A stretch of 64,000 bases of DNA. Source: an uncultured Pseudomonadales bacterium (lineage in GTDB: Bacteria; Pseudomonadota; Gammaproteobacteria; Pseudomonadales; UBA7434). The notes under the pieces were generated by a model. That model saw nothing but the letters and a program-made list of their open reading frames with translations, had not been told where the DNA came from and did no database searches. The translations under genes were made by a program, and so were the position numbers. The stretch's first letter is position 1. Every line of letters begins with the position of its first letter. Of the stretch, positions 27,073 through 35,589 are shown piece by piece. The stretch lies in contig CALSRU010000003.1 in assembly GCA_943788835.1 (NCBI GenBank), positions 32,908 through 96,907 of the forward strand, read 5' to 3'.

Positions 27073-27109
27073 TGTAACCCTTTGTAACGCAAATAGCTAA
27101 TTTTGTTAC
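27073..27109. promoter_or_regulatory. Cluster of GTAAC half-sites upstream of cbrB
   Basis: TGTAAC occurs at 27073-27078 and 27083-27088 (exactly 10 bp apart), and TGTTAC at 27104-27109. These resemble half-sites of the palindrome downstream of cbrB but face outward. They lie 90-126 bp before the cbrB start and could serve autoregulation. Confidence 0.3.
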
Positions 27110-27211
27110 GTATGGTAGGTGTTAGCCTGTAGGCTGACGGCGCCTTGGCTTGCCGATAATGAGTAATAAGGGGCTGGCGAAAAAATAAGCTTTACTCTAT
27201 AAATCAGAGTG

Positions 27212-28201
27212 TTAGTCGGTAATCAGCTGTGGTGAGATGGGTATTTTATGAGCGTCCCAGTGAGCAATTGCGTGAGCTAAGATGTCACGAACCAGCTGCG
27301 GGTCTTGTAGGCTAGATCTTTTGCTCGGCGCAGTGCTTGTGACGGAGGGCGGCACTATTGGCAGGGCTTGGCCCAGTTGATGGAGAGCGCGTAACACATT
27401 AGTCACGACTTGCGAATTATCAATTGCCGGGGCGCCGGTTTGCTTGCTCAGTTTACTTTGGTCGGCTGAGTTTACTAACAGCGGAAGGTGTGCATAGCGT
27501 GGGCTTTTGAGCCCTAGTGCACGCTGTAACAGTATTTGCCAGGGGGTGGAGTCGAGCAAGTCGGCGCCGCGCACAATATCGGTAATCCCTTGGTCAGCAT
27601 CATCCACCACAACAGCCAATTGGTAGGCAAATAGCGAGTCTCGTCGCCGAATGATAAAGTCGCCCAGTGCCCCGATATCAAAGCTTTGTGGTCCCAGAAT
27701 GCGGTCGATAAACTGCTCCTGCCTAGGCTGTTTGTGACCTACATCAAAGCGAATGGCGTGGCTGGCAGGTTCGGTTGCGGTGGCTAGCCGGTAGTGGGCT
27801 TGCTTGTGCTTGCGACAAGAGCCAGGGTAGGGGCCGCTATGCTGCTTGAGCAGCTTGCGCGAGCAATTGCAGTAAAAAATTCGCTCTTGTGCAGCCAATT
27901 GTTGCAGGATTTCAATGTAACGCGCGTCGCGATCGGATTGGATGATGGGTGTTCCGTCCCAGAACAACTGGTGGGCCTCGAGTGTTTCACAAATGGCTTG
28001 GCTGGCACCGTGAACGGTACGGTGCTGATCGACATCTTCAATGCGCAGTAACCATTTACCATCATGAGCTTTGGCGTCTAAAAAGCTAGCCAAAGCCGCT
28101 AGCAGCGAGCCCTGATGCAAGGGCCCGGTGGGCGACGGGGCGAAACGGCCAATGTAGCGCTGCTCTTGGCCGCCGCTGTGCTTAGCCGCTGTGCTTAGCA
28201 C
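27212..28201 (-). CDS. gluQ: Glutamyl-Q tRNA(Asp) synthetase
   Basis: GluQ is a truncated glutamyl-tRNA synthetase that attaches glutamate to queuosine in the anticodon of tRNA(Asp). It has the class I motif GRFAPSPTGPLHQGSLLAAL, a KMSKS-like QSKLSKQTGA and zinc ligands in FYCNCSRKLL and GSCRKH, and it lacks an anticodon-binding domain. Length from the GTG at 28201 is 329 residues (E. coli 308). The first 15 or so residues are doubtful, because they are encoded by a duplicated 13-bp unit and have no clear binding site. It lies between dksA and cbrB, as in Pseudomonas. Confidence 0.92.
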   Translation of the reverse strand: MLSTAAKHSGGQEQRYIGRFAPSPTGPLHQGSLLAALASFLDAKAHDGKWLLRIEDVDQHRTVHGASQAICETLEAHQLFWDGTPIIQSDRDARYIEILQQLAAQERIFYCNCSRKLLKQHSGPYPGSCRKHKQAHYRLATATEPASHAIRFDVGHKQPRQEQFIDRILGPQSFDIGALGDFIIRRRDSLFAYQLAVVVDDADQGITDIVRGADLLDSTPWQILLQRALGLKSPRYAHLPLLVNSADQSKLSKQTGAPAIDNSQVVTNVLRALHQLGQALPIVPPSVTSTAPSKRSSLQDPQLVRDILAHAIAHWDAHKIPISPQLITD

Positions 28202-28284
28202 AGCTGATGGCGATGCAAGAGCAGGGTAGGTGAGGCGGGTTGTGGCCTACTAAAGGCTGCGCAGTCTGGAGTGTGCAGGATGAC

Positions 28285-28740
28285 TTAGCCTAGCTGCAGT
28301 TTTTCTTTGATTTCATCGAGTGTTTTACAATCGATACAGAGTGTCGCCGTAGGTCTGGCCTCGAGCCGTTTGATACCAATTTCTACACCACAGGCATCAC
28401 AGAAGCCGTAGTCATCAGCATCGATGCGGTCTATGGTCTTGTCAATTTTGCGAATCAGTTTGCGCTCGCGATCGCGGGCGCGCAGTTCAAGGCTAAACTC
28501 TTCTTCTTGAGTGGCGCGATCGGCAGGGTCAGGGAAGTTGGCCGCTTCGTCTTTCATATGGCTGACCGTGCGGTCGACCTCTTCCATTAATTGGCCTTTC
28601 CAGTCGAGTAATATGGCCTTAAAGTGCTTTTGCTGTGGCTCACCCATGTACTCTTCGCCGCGCTTAGGCTTGTACGGCGTAAAGTTTTGAAAGCTTTCTG
28701 CGAGTTCGTTCTTCTTTTTACTGCGCGCTTTTGCCGGCAT
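28285..28740 (-). CDS. dksA: RNA polymerase-binding factor DksA
   Basis: DksA enters the secondary channel of RNA polymerase and works with ppGpp to reset transcription in the stringent response. The 151 residues have the normal length, a coiled-coil middle with the tip region FPDPADRATQEEEF and a four-Cys zinc finger CDACGVEIGIKRLEARPTATLCIDC (the spacing is complete). The ATG at 28740 follows GAGG by 9 nt. Its order with gluQ and cbrB matches Pseudomonas. Confidence 0.96.
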   Translation of the reverse strand: MPAKARSKKKNELAESFQNFTPYKPKRGEEYMGEPQQKHFKAILLDWKGQLMEEVDRTVSHMKDEAANFPDPADRATQEEEFSLELRARDRERKLIRKIDKTIDRIDADDYGFCDACGVEIGIKRLEARPTATLCIDCKTLDEIKEKLQLG

Positions 28741-29373
28741 GTTAAAACCCTCTTTTCGAGTTGCTTCTCGCCAGTGGGTGCTTGACTCATGCTTTGGCCG
28801 TTGAGTTATCGCTAACTAAACACTGCCAAAGTTACCCTTAGCGATTGAGAGGATCCAGAAAAAAGTGATGCAGTTGGATCCTGTTGATTCTGTATTGTTT
28901 GGTGCGTTACTGCTGTTACAAGCCGTTATTGGGTACAACGCGAATCTGTAAGAACACACCCCTCGATCAACGAGGGCGGGGAATCTACCAGAAAAGGTGC
29001 AGGTATTCCACTGTAAATTGCTAAAATCAATCAAGCTAGGCACCTCTGACTGCCCCCTGCCTTCAACCTGTGCGTGTTGTTGCAAGGTTCTACGGCAAAT
29101 GATCATAGGGCAAACCGCTGACTCATAGAATAAGGTAAACTGCGCCGCTTAGTGGTTAGGGCTAAGCCTTTCGAATGCAGCGCACTTTGGTCTGAGGCTC
29201 TGGTACCCGTCAGTTTGCGCGCTTAAAAACCACTAAATTGTCTATTAGTGACCAGCTATTAAAGGTGGGGCAGGCATTGCGCCAGATGGTTTGGTTATAA
29301 TGGCCGACCTGCATCAACTTGCAAGCAGGCGTCATTTCTAAACGATCACATTTTAAATCGAGGGTAGCAAAGT
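28741..29373. other. Divergent intergenic region dksA / lipoprotein
   Basis: These 633 bp separate two divergent genes. Visible are two GGATCC palindromes (28851-28856 and 28876-28881), a 6-bp stem CCCTCG/CGAGGG (28960-28976) and, for the plus-strand gene, TATAAT at 29296-29301 with a poor -35 match. No reading frame here has convincing coding character. Confidence 0.4.
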
Positions 29374-32241
29374 TTGTTGGATCTAGGCAAAGGTAATACC
29401 GAGCAACTGATGGCGCAAAGTGGAACGCAGCGAAATAAAAAAAACTTAGTGGTTAGGCGGCTCGTGAGTGCAGCGCCTTCGTCGCGCAGTTTCGGCCCGT
29501 TATTATTGAAGGTGTTGAGTGGCTGCGCTGTTGCGCTGCTGTTGAGCGGTTGTATTAATAGCGATGATGAAAATTCGACTGGCGTTATTGTTCCTGTTAA
29601 TGCGCTTGATTTCCCGTCCGTATCGCAAGTAGTAGCCACCGATGGTGATATGACTGTGTCGGGAATTGCTGTAGCCCGAACCAATGAAAGTGTTGTTGAG
29701 CAAATTGAATTGAGTTTTGACGACGGCACTGATGCAGACCCGATTGCCCTAGACCCTATTTTTAATAATGGTGAGTACGCACAACCTCCCTATACTCTTG
29801 AGGATGCTCCCTACCCAGTTTTTAATTGGCAGCAATTAGTATCGGCAGACACATTGCCATTGGGTATTAGTGCTGTGAGCAATGTGGCTACTTTTGGTGA
29901 GTATTCGACAGCCAATGCATTTTTTGCCACGCGTGGCAGCTCATGGATGTGGCAGGCCGATTTGCAAAAAGATGCCAGCGGCCAATGGTTTTTGCTGGAT
30001 AGCGCGCGTCAGGCCCTGCTGAAAATTGATTTGGACACGGGCGTACAAACGCTGTTTTCAGCCTCGGGCGATAACAATGGCGTTGCTATGGATAAGCCGG
30101 TAGATTTTGTCATAGATGGCAATCGTGCCTTGGTAGTAGATAGCCACTTGGCGGCCATTATTGCGATTGATTTAGATAGCGGTGTGCGCAGTATCTTGTC
30201 CGATGCGGTGACGCCGACGAGTAGTGTTGCATTCGTGCAGCCTGTGGCGATTACCATAGATACTGCGAATGATGTCGCTTACGTAGCCGATCAAGGACGT
30301 GTGAATTTGGTGAAAGTTGCGCTTAATACCGGCGCGCGCGAAGAGTTTGCTGTCAATCCAGAACCAGAAGAGCCGGCCTTGGTATTTCCGTTAGATATTG
30401 CTTTTCAGCAGCAGAATGCTGGTGACCGCTTGTTTGTCAGTGATGCGAGTGTTAACGAAGTCATTGTTATTGATGTTGCGACTGGGTTTAGCCGAGTACT
30501 TGCTGCTCCCGAGCCTAGTGAAGAAAATAACGGGAATGAGGCGGTAGACTCTGAGGCGGGAGAATCTGAGGCTATAGTTTTAACCTACTCACAAGTTAGA
30601 CGGTTAGCTCTTCAGGGCAGCGATTTGTATGTGTCTGATGCAGGCCCATTTACCGCCAGTGGTTTTATTTTTTATGGTGCGATTTTTAAAGTTAATGTCT
30701 CGGGTAATGTTGATACTTCAGGTACCGAGACATTAGATGGCCAAAAAACACTATTGTCGGCAGCGACAGCGCCTAACACGAATAATTTGTTCAAATCGCC
30801 ACAGGCGCTGGTTTTTGACGATAGAAAAACACCGGCTACAACAGACGATGATCGTTTACTCGTGCTTGACAACCAATTGGGCGCCATTGTTGCTGTTGCA
30901 GCTAGGGAGACTGATCCAGACGGTACGCCGGAAGTGCCTGTTAGTTTGGGGGGGCGTACTTTTTTACCGGGTAGCGTGACACTGAATCAGGCAGATGTTG
31001 ATGCGGGCAAGGGTTCTAGTGCCCAGGGTCTCGCGGCCGACTCTATTAGTGTGACACTGAATTCAGCGGTGGATGTTTTGAACTCGGGTTCGGGCATGTT
31101 CGTCATCGATGAGTCGCAGAACACACTCGTGAGTATCGATTTACAAACAGGTGCTCGTGCTCGTTTTGATCAAGCGCTCGGCGGCAACTCAGCAGACAGT
31201 GAAGAACAGCAAGCGGTTGATTTTGCCACCTATGAGAGTACTCGTTTTGATCGCCCTGTATTACTGCAGGTGGCGCCAACGGCCGATGGCTTTGTGGTCA
31301 TCGACCAATATGATGATACGCTCATCAACGTGCCATTTGTCAGTTCTGGGGCAACGTCCTCTGTGCGTAGCTTATATTCAAACCCAAGCAGTTCGCTGCC
31401 GTTTGATGACCCACGGGCAATGGCAGCTTATGGCGACATACAATTCGGCGATCACGACAGTGACCCAGAGTCTCCAGAGCAATTGTTTTATGTTGAAAAG
31501 TTGATGTATGTGTTAAACGGCAATGCAATCATGGCCATCGATATTGCCGCCGTGACAGATGCTGATCCTGCTGAAGTGGGTGCTGCTGATCCGGCTAATA
31601 GTAACCGCAGTGAATTTCCAATTAGCGGCTGTACATTTGATCATGCCGCACAAATGTTAATTCGAATCGCTTTCAAAGACGACGAAGGAATCACCGTAAC
31701 CGATTCCGCTACGTTGATAGTGGCCGAGGCCAATGAGCCAACGCTGCATATTATTGATCGAGCTGACGGGAGTTGTGCAAGCGTTACCTACAACCTTGCC
31801 AATAGTGCGAGTATGGATATCGTCGATATGATTAGCGACAGCAGCCGCAGTTCTGACACTCAGCTTGAATTGTTGATGTTGGATCGGGGCAACCGTGAGG
31901 TGTTTTCTGTGTCGGTCAATATAGACGAAGCTGCTGCTGCAGAGCCTCAGGTAATGAGTGCCAATAGTGGCGCCAACCAAATGACCTCGCCGCTAGGGAT
32001 GAGTTATGACGCGAATGCTGAGCGGCTGTATGTACTTGATGATGTGCTGCAGTCAGTTTACTTAATTGACGTGGCGGCGCGCGACCCCGACACAGGCAGG
32101 CGCCTTACTCAGGATGAGAGTGATGCGGCTGTGAATGGAGGGGTTAGCGGCCAGCGAGTAGTGATTTCACGTGGTACATCGCTTAATTGCCACGAGTCAT
32201 TTGATGGTGGGTTAACACTAACGCCTTGCGCAGTTGAGTAG
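29374..32241 (+). CDS. Large lipoprotein with beta-propeller-like repeats
   Basis: The 955-residue product has a lipobox LLLSGC with Cys60 as predicted lipid-attachment site, followed by INSDDEN, which favours the outer membrane. The body repeats a strand pattern of the NHL/YncE-propeller type at irregular spacing, for example VDSHLAAIIAIDLDSG, VADQGRVNLVKVALNTG, VSDASVNEVIVIDVATG and VIDESQNTLVSIDLQTG. I count at least seven such blades. No catalytic motif is visible; ligand binding or scaffolding is plausible. The TTG at 29374 is chosen because GAGGG stands 9 nt upstream. It gives an unusually long 46-residue stretch before the hydrophobic core, and ATG 29410 is an alternative. It is transcribed away from dksA. 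Confidence 0.6.
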   Translation: MLDLGKGNTEQLMAQSGTQRNKKNLVVRRLVSAAPSSRSFGPLLLKVLSGCAVALLLSGCINSDDENSTGVIVPVNALDFPSVSQVVATDGDMTVSGIAVARTNESVVEQIELSFDDGTDADPIALDPIFNNGEYAQPPYTLEDAPYPVFNWQQLVSADTLPLGISAVSNVATFGEYSTANAFFATRGSSWMWQADLQKDASGQWFLLDSARQALLKIDLDTGVQTLFSASGDNNGVAMDKPVDFVIDGNRALVVDSHLAAIIAIDLDSGVRSILSDAVTPTSSVAFVQPVAITIDTANDVAYVADQGRVNLVKVALNTGAREEFAVNPEPEEPALVFPLDIAFQQQNAGDRLFVSDASVNEVIVIDVATGFSRVLAAPEPSEENNGNEAVDSEAGESEAIVLTYSQVRRLALQGSDLYVSDAGPFTASGFIFYGAIFKVNVSGNVDTSGTETLDGQKTLLSAATAPNTNNLFKSPQALVFDDRKTPATTDDDRLLVLDNQLGAIVAVAARETDPDGTPEVPVSLGGRTFLPGSVTLNQADVDAGKGSSAQGLAADSISVTLNSAVDVLNSGSGMFVIDESQNTLVSIDLQTGARARFDQALGGNSADSEEQQAVDFATYESTRFDRPVLLQVAPTADGFVVIDQYDDTLINVPFVSSGATSSVRSLYSNPSSSLPFDDPRAMAAYGDIQFGDHDSDPESPEQLFYVEKLMYVLNGNAIMAIDIAAVTDADPAEVGAADPANSNRSEFPISGCTFDHAAQMLIRIAFKDDEGITVTDSATLIVAEANEPTLHIIDRADGSCASVTYNLANSASMDIVDMISDSSRSSDTQLELLMLDRGNREVFSVSVNIDEAAAAEPQVMSANSGANQMTSPLGMSYDANAERLYVLDDVLQSVYLIDVAARDPDTGRRLTQDESDAAVNGGVSGQRVVISRGTSLNCHESFDGGLTLTPCAVE

Positions 32242-32258
32242 GTCGGTTGCGCAAGGCG
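32222..32258. terminator. 11-bp inverted repeat over the lipoprotein stop codon
   Basis: CGCCTTGCGCA (32222-32232) pairs perfectly with TGCGCAAGGCG (32248-32258); the TAG stop is in the 15-nt loop. It separates two convergent genes. There is no T-run, so it may be an RNA-stabilising 3' hairpin rather than a classical terminator. Confidence 0.5.
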
Positions 32259-32261
32259 CTA

Positions 32262-32585
32262 CTACGTTGCATTAATTAGATAGAGCGAGCCGGCCTCAAT
32301 TTGAGTGGCGGCAATCGTTAAATTATCGCCCTGACAAGGCCCGCTGACGCAGTGGCCGCTGTCAATTAAAAATAAGGCGCCGTGGGTCGAGCATTGAATT
32401 AATGCTCCTTCGGAATCGAGAAATTGATCTTCTTGGTATTCAAGCTCGATACCTAAATGTGGGCAGCGATTATGATAAGCGTGCAGCACATTATCTTTTT
32501 TAACAACAAAAATCGCTTGCTCGCCAATAGTGAAACCTTTTGACGTCCCTTCTTCAATGTCGTTGATGGCGCAAATAAAATGCAT
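32262..32585 (-). CDS. Rieske [2Fe-2S] domain protein
   Basis: The 107-residue protein is a free-standing Rieske ferredoxin of the NirD-like kind. The cluster ligands are Cys41 and His43 in RCPHLG and Cys65 and His68 in QCSTHGALF, with the usual SGPC block following. Such proteins pass electrons to oxygenases or reductases; no such partner is adjacent. ATG 32585 is preferred: a TTG at 32618 would add eleven residues unlike the family. It is convergent with the lipoprotein gene and divergent from the peptidase gene. Confidence 0.85.
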   Translation of the reverse strand: MHFICAINDIEEGTSKGFTIGEQAIFVVKKDNVLHAYHNRCPHLGIELEYQEDQFLDSEGALIQCSTHGALFLIDSGHCVSGPCQGDNLTIAATQIEAGSLYLINAT

Positions 32586-32684
32586 AATGGCGTGCAACCT
32601 CTTGGCGCATTCGCGCAATGCACTACCTTCGTTTGGAGTGCGTATGAGCTTGGTGAATATAATGAGTAATTTAGCGATATTATA

Positions 32685-33455
32685 ATGAATGATGATACCG
32701 ATAATCTAGCGTGCTTAACAGGCCAGAAAAACCCTGATCTAGTTGAAAGCCATGGCGTTAGCCTGCATCGTTGTACGCTGCCCGATTGGCGTGCACTGCA
32801 AAACAGCGCGCGTGCTGCGGGTTTTGAGCTTAGTGCGGTAAGTGCTCATCGCAGTTTTTCGCGACAATTAAAAATTTGGAATGACAAAGCCCGCGGTGTG
32901 CGGCCGGTATTAGATCCCCATGGCAAGGTGTTAGACGTTAGCGCGATGAGTGATGATGAATGTCTGTTCGCAATATTGCGCTGGTCGGCATTACCTGGGG
33001 CGTCGCGCCATCACTGGGGTACGGATATAGATGTGGTCGATAGTGCCTCCATACCTGCAGGCTATCGTGTTCAGTTGACGAATGCTGAGGTATATAACGA
33101 CGGGCCGTTTACACGATTACACGACTGGTTAGATAGCATGATTAACAATGATCATAGCTATGGGTTTTATCGGCCCTATGCAGCCAAGTTGGACGCAGGT
33201 GTCGACCGTGCACAGCGTTTAGCAGAGCCTTCTGCAGGTGCTCCCGTGCATAGCGCATCAGGCGACAGCGCCAAAGTTATGGGCATTGCACCGGAGCGCT
33301 GGCATTTAAGTCATTGGCCCACTAGTCGGCATTTTGAAGCATGCTTAAATTGCGATACGCTGCATGCCTTTTATGCACGCCAGCCAGAGATGGCTTTGCA
33401 GGGCGCAATACTTGATAATTTCGAGGCTATTTACGCCGGTTATATCGCTGTGTAA
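32685..33455 (+). CDS. M15-family D-alanyl-D-alanine carboxypeptidase
   Basis: The 256-residue protein has the LAS/VanY zinc peptidase signature. SAHRSFSRQLKIWNDKARG is the substrate block, SRHHWGTDIDVVD holds the first metal ligands (His and Asp), and PERWHLSHW holds the catalytic Glu and third ligand His. These enzymes trim the terminal D-Ala of peptidoglycan stem peptides. I see no signal peptide, so export or a cytoplasmic recycling role is open. The ATG at 32685 lacks a good binding site. Confidence 0.82.
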   Translation: MNDDTDNLACLTGQKNPDLVESHGVSLHRCTLPDWRALQNSARAAGFELSAVSAHRSFSRQLKIWNDKARGVRPVLDPHGKVLDVSAMSDDECLFAILRWSALPGASRHHWGTDIDVVDSASIPAGYRVQLTNAEVYNDGPFTRLHDWLDSMINNDHSYGFYRPYAAKLDAGVDRAQRLAEPSAGAPVHSASGDSAKVMGIAPERWHLSHWPTSRHFEACLNCDTLHAFYARQPEMALQGAILDNFEAIYAGYIAV

Positions 33456-33508
33456 CGGGCGGCTAAAAAAATTATCAAAACGCTTATTTATTAGAGCTTC
33501 TATTTAAT

Positions 33509-34318
33509 ATGACAGACATAGATCAGCAAAAAAGCATGAAAGATACGCAGCATTTGTGGGTGTCGATGGTCAAGCAAGCACGCGAGCTGGCTCAAGCCGA
33601 GCCCCTGTTGGCCAGTTATTATTACAGTAGCATTATTGAGCGCCAAAATTTTGCTGAAGCCTTAGCTTGCCAGTTGGCCGCCAAACTTGATGCGGCAACT
33701 GTTTCTGCCATGATGCTGGGTGAGGTTTTTACTCAGTGTTTGCTTCAAGATCCTAAGATTGCTGAGGCTGCGTTGTGCGATATTCTTGCCTGCTATGATC
33801 GAGATCCAGCTTGTAGTAATTACTGCGTACCATTTATGCATTTTAAAGGGTACTTGGCTATTCAAGCCTATCGTTTTTCACATCATTTATGGATGAATGG
33901 GCGTCGCTCAATGGCACGCTATATTCAACATATGACCAGTATGCTGTTTGATGTTGATGTCCATCCTGGGGCCAAGTTAGGCGCTGGGTTAATGTTTGAT
34001 CATGCAACGGGTATCGTTATTGGTGAAACTGCTGTGGTGGGTGACAACGTTTCTATGCTGCATGGCGTGACACTTGGGGGTTCGGGTATATCCGCGGGCT
34101 CGCGCCACCCAACCATTGGCAGCGGTGTGATGATCAGTTGCGGCGCTAAAATATTGGGTGATATATCAATTGGCAACGGTGTTAGAGTTGGTGGCGGTAG
34201 TTTGGTGTTAGAGTCTGTGCCCGCTCACGTTACCGTAGTAGGTGTACCGGCCAAGATTGTTGGTGATTTGAGTGACGCTGCGCCATCTTTATCTATGCAG
34301 CAAGATATAACGCGTTAG
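33509..34318 (+). CDS. cysE: Serine O-acetyltransferase
   Basis: CysE acetylates serine with acetyl-CoA, the first step of cysteine synthesis. The 269 residues (E. coli 273) hold the N-terminal helical SATase domain (ARELAQAEPLLASYYYSSII) and the left-handed beta-helix with the catalytic block FDHATGIVIGETAVVGDNVSMLHGVTLGG and GSRHPTIGSGVMISCGAKILG. The protein ends shortly after the helix. It follows the M15 peptidase gene by 53 bp on the same strand. Confidence 0.95.
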   Translation: MTDIDQQKSMKDTQHLWVSMVKQARELAQAEPLLASYYYSSIIERQNFAEALACQLAAKLDAATVSAMMLGEVFTQCLLQDPKIAEAALCDILACYDRDPACSNYCVPFMHFKGYLAIQAYRFSHHLWMNGRRSMARYIQHMTSMLFDVDVHPGAKLGAGLMFDHATGIVIGETAVVGDNVSMLHGVTLGGSGISAGSRHPTIGSGVMISCGAKILGDISIGNGVRVGGGSLVLESVPAHVTVVGVPAKIVGDLSDAAPSLSMQQDITR

Positions 34319-34683
34319 TAAGCTCTGTGAGCCGGCATTATTTTTAAAATAGAGTCAGATTCTGCCCAACGATTCCGCTTGTTTGCGTGTTTAAATGGCA
34401 GGGCTTCTTTGTATTAGCCATCACCACTAAGGCTAACGGTTAAAGTTATGCAGATATTTCGTGTTTTTTGCATGTTTTCTGTCGTGCGGCTCTTATTTTC
34501 TTGATAAACCTCTAATTTGAACTATAAATTTGTGTGTCTGAATGCGACTTGCCGTGAGAGGTTGCAGTTTTCGGCATTGCATTAATTTTTGGCATTGCAT
34601 TGTTGTGTCGGCGTTTATCTTACAGATGAGACTGTCTTGTAAAGGTACCGCTGAGATTACTTATTTATTGGGAGAGAAATAGA
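34319..34683. other. Leader region of the H1-like gene
   Basis: These 365 bp contain a plausible sigma-70 promoter (TTGATA 34501-34506, TATAAA 34523-34528, 16-bp spacer), giving a leader of about 150 nt. In that leader the 11-mer GGCATTGCATT occurs twice (34573-34583 and 34591-34601). A GGGAGAG binding site precedes the start codon. Nothing else was seen. Confidence 0.5.
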
Positions 34684-35475
34684 GTGAGTGTTAAATTACT
34701 AGATAATGAAGCGTTTTACGGCTATCGCGTTCGACGTACCGTTGATGCCAAGCTCTTTCAGGAGTACTTTAGCCTGAAGCAGAATGGTAAAAGGTTGGTG
34801 GGTGCGGCTAGAAAACGCGTGCAAAATATAGCCAATGGTCGTGATGATCAGCTCGCTGAAGATCAAGTGAAAGCTAAGCAAGCTAATAAAGCTCAGCGCT
34901 GCTTTAATGCAAACGGCTCAGTCCGCGGCATTAGCTATTTAGTCAAAACTGAGAAGAGCGGAACTAAAACGCCAATTTTTCAAGTGGGCATTGCTTCTGA
35001 GTCTGATGGAAAAATTATTTGCACGAGCTATTCAATTAATGCTCATGGTAAAGCCGAAGCTTGGAATATGGCCGTAGTCACTTATGCTAAGCACAAGGCA
35101 ATTGGTAAGGGCAGTAAGCTTTACAAGAAATTGTTAGCCGCCATTCCTAAACGAGTGGCAAGCCCTAAACCGAAAAAAGCTGCGAAAAAGAAAGCTGCGA
35201 AAAAGAAAGCCGCTAAGAAGAGCGTCGTGCGCAAGTCGGCAGCTAAAAAGTCGACCGCCAAAAAGGTAGCTAAAAAGGTAGCTAAAAAGAAAGTAGTTAA
35301 AAAAGCGGCTAAGAAAAAAGCGGCTAAAAAAGTTGTTAAGAAGGCAGCGAAAAAAGTAGCAAAGAAAAAATCTGCTAAAAAGGTAGTGAAGAAAAAAGTT
35401 GCCAAAAAAGCTGTGTCTAAAAAGAAAGCCAAGAAAACTGCTAAAAAGAAAGTGGGTAAGAAGAAAGCCGCTTAA
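34684..35475 (+). CDS. Histone H1/AlgP-like Lys-Ala-rich protein with a distinct N-terminal domain
   Basis: Of 263 residues, the last 110 or so are almost only Lys, Ala and Val in KKAAKKKAAKK-type repeats, like the C-terminal tails of AlgP and bacterial H1-like proteins that bind DNA without sequence preference. Residues 1-155 form a separate domain. Its second half (VRGISYLV...IFQVGI...GKIICTSYSI...GKAEAWNMAVVTYAK) fits the pattern of an AP2-like three-stranded DNA-binding fold, but this is by eye only. The GTG at 34684 has GGGAGAG upstream. It stands alone between cysE and ppa, with a bidirectional terminator behind. The role is probably nucleoid packaging or regulation. Confidence 0.65.
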   Translation: MSVKLLDNEAFYGYRVRRTVDAKLFQEYFSLKQNGKRLVGAARKRVQNIANGRDDQLAEDQVKAKQANKAQRCFNANGSVRGISYLVKTEKSGTKTPIFQVGIASESDGKIICTSYSINAHGKAEAWNMAVVTYAKHKAIGKGSKLYKKLLAAIPKRVASPKPKKAAKKKAAKKKAAKKSVVRKSAAKKSTAKKVAKKVAKKKVVKKAAKKKAAKKVVKKAAKKVAKKKSAKKVVKKKVAKKAVSKKKAKKTAKKKVGKKKAA

Positions 35476-35510
35476 TGCATTGAATTTGTATGATTTGTAT
35501 GAATAGCGAT

Positions 35511-35541
35511 AAAAAAAGGCCCGCATCGCGGGCCTTTTTTT
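35511..35541. terminator. Bidirectional intrinsic terminator
   Basis: A perfect 7-bp stem GGCCCGC/GCGGGCC (35518-35524 with 35528-35534) is flanked by seven A on the left and seven T on the right. It serves the H1-like gene and convergent ppa. Confidence 0.92.
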
Positions 35542-35589
35542 ATACTTTTTGAATCCTTTCCTAAGCCGATATAGCCTAAGAATAAATTG

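Noticed and set aside
26984..27211. Remnant of cbrA between cbrB and gluQ
   Set aside because: The gap is only 228 bp, and no histidine-kinase or transporter-like fragment can be read in any frame.
28816..29106. 96-residue frame on the minus strand upstream of dksA
   Set aside because: It has no ribosome binding site, no recognisable domain and an untypical composition; it lies in the dksA promoter region.
35121..35526. Phe/Leu-rich frames antisense to the Lys-Ala tail
   Set aside because: They are the mirror image of AAG/GCT-type codons of the H1-like gene and look like membrane proteins only for that reason.
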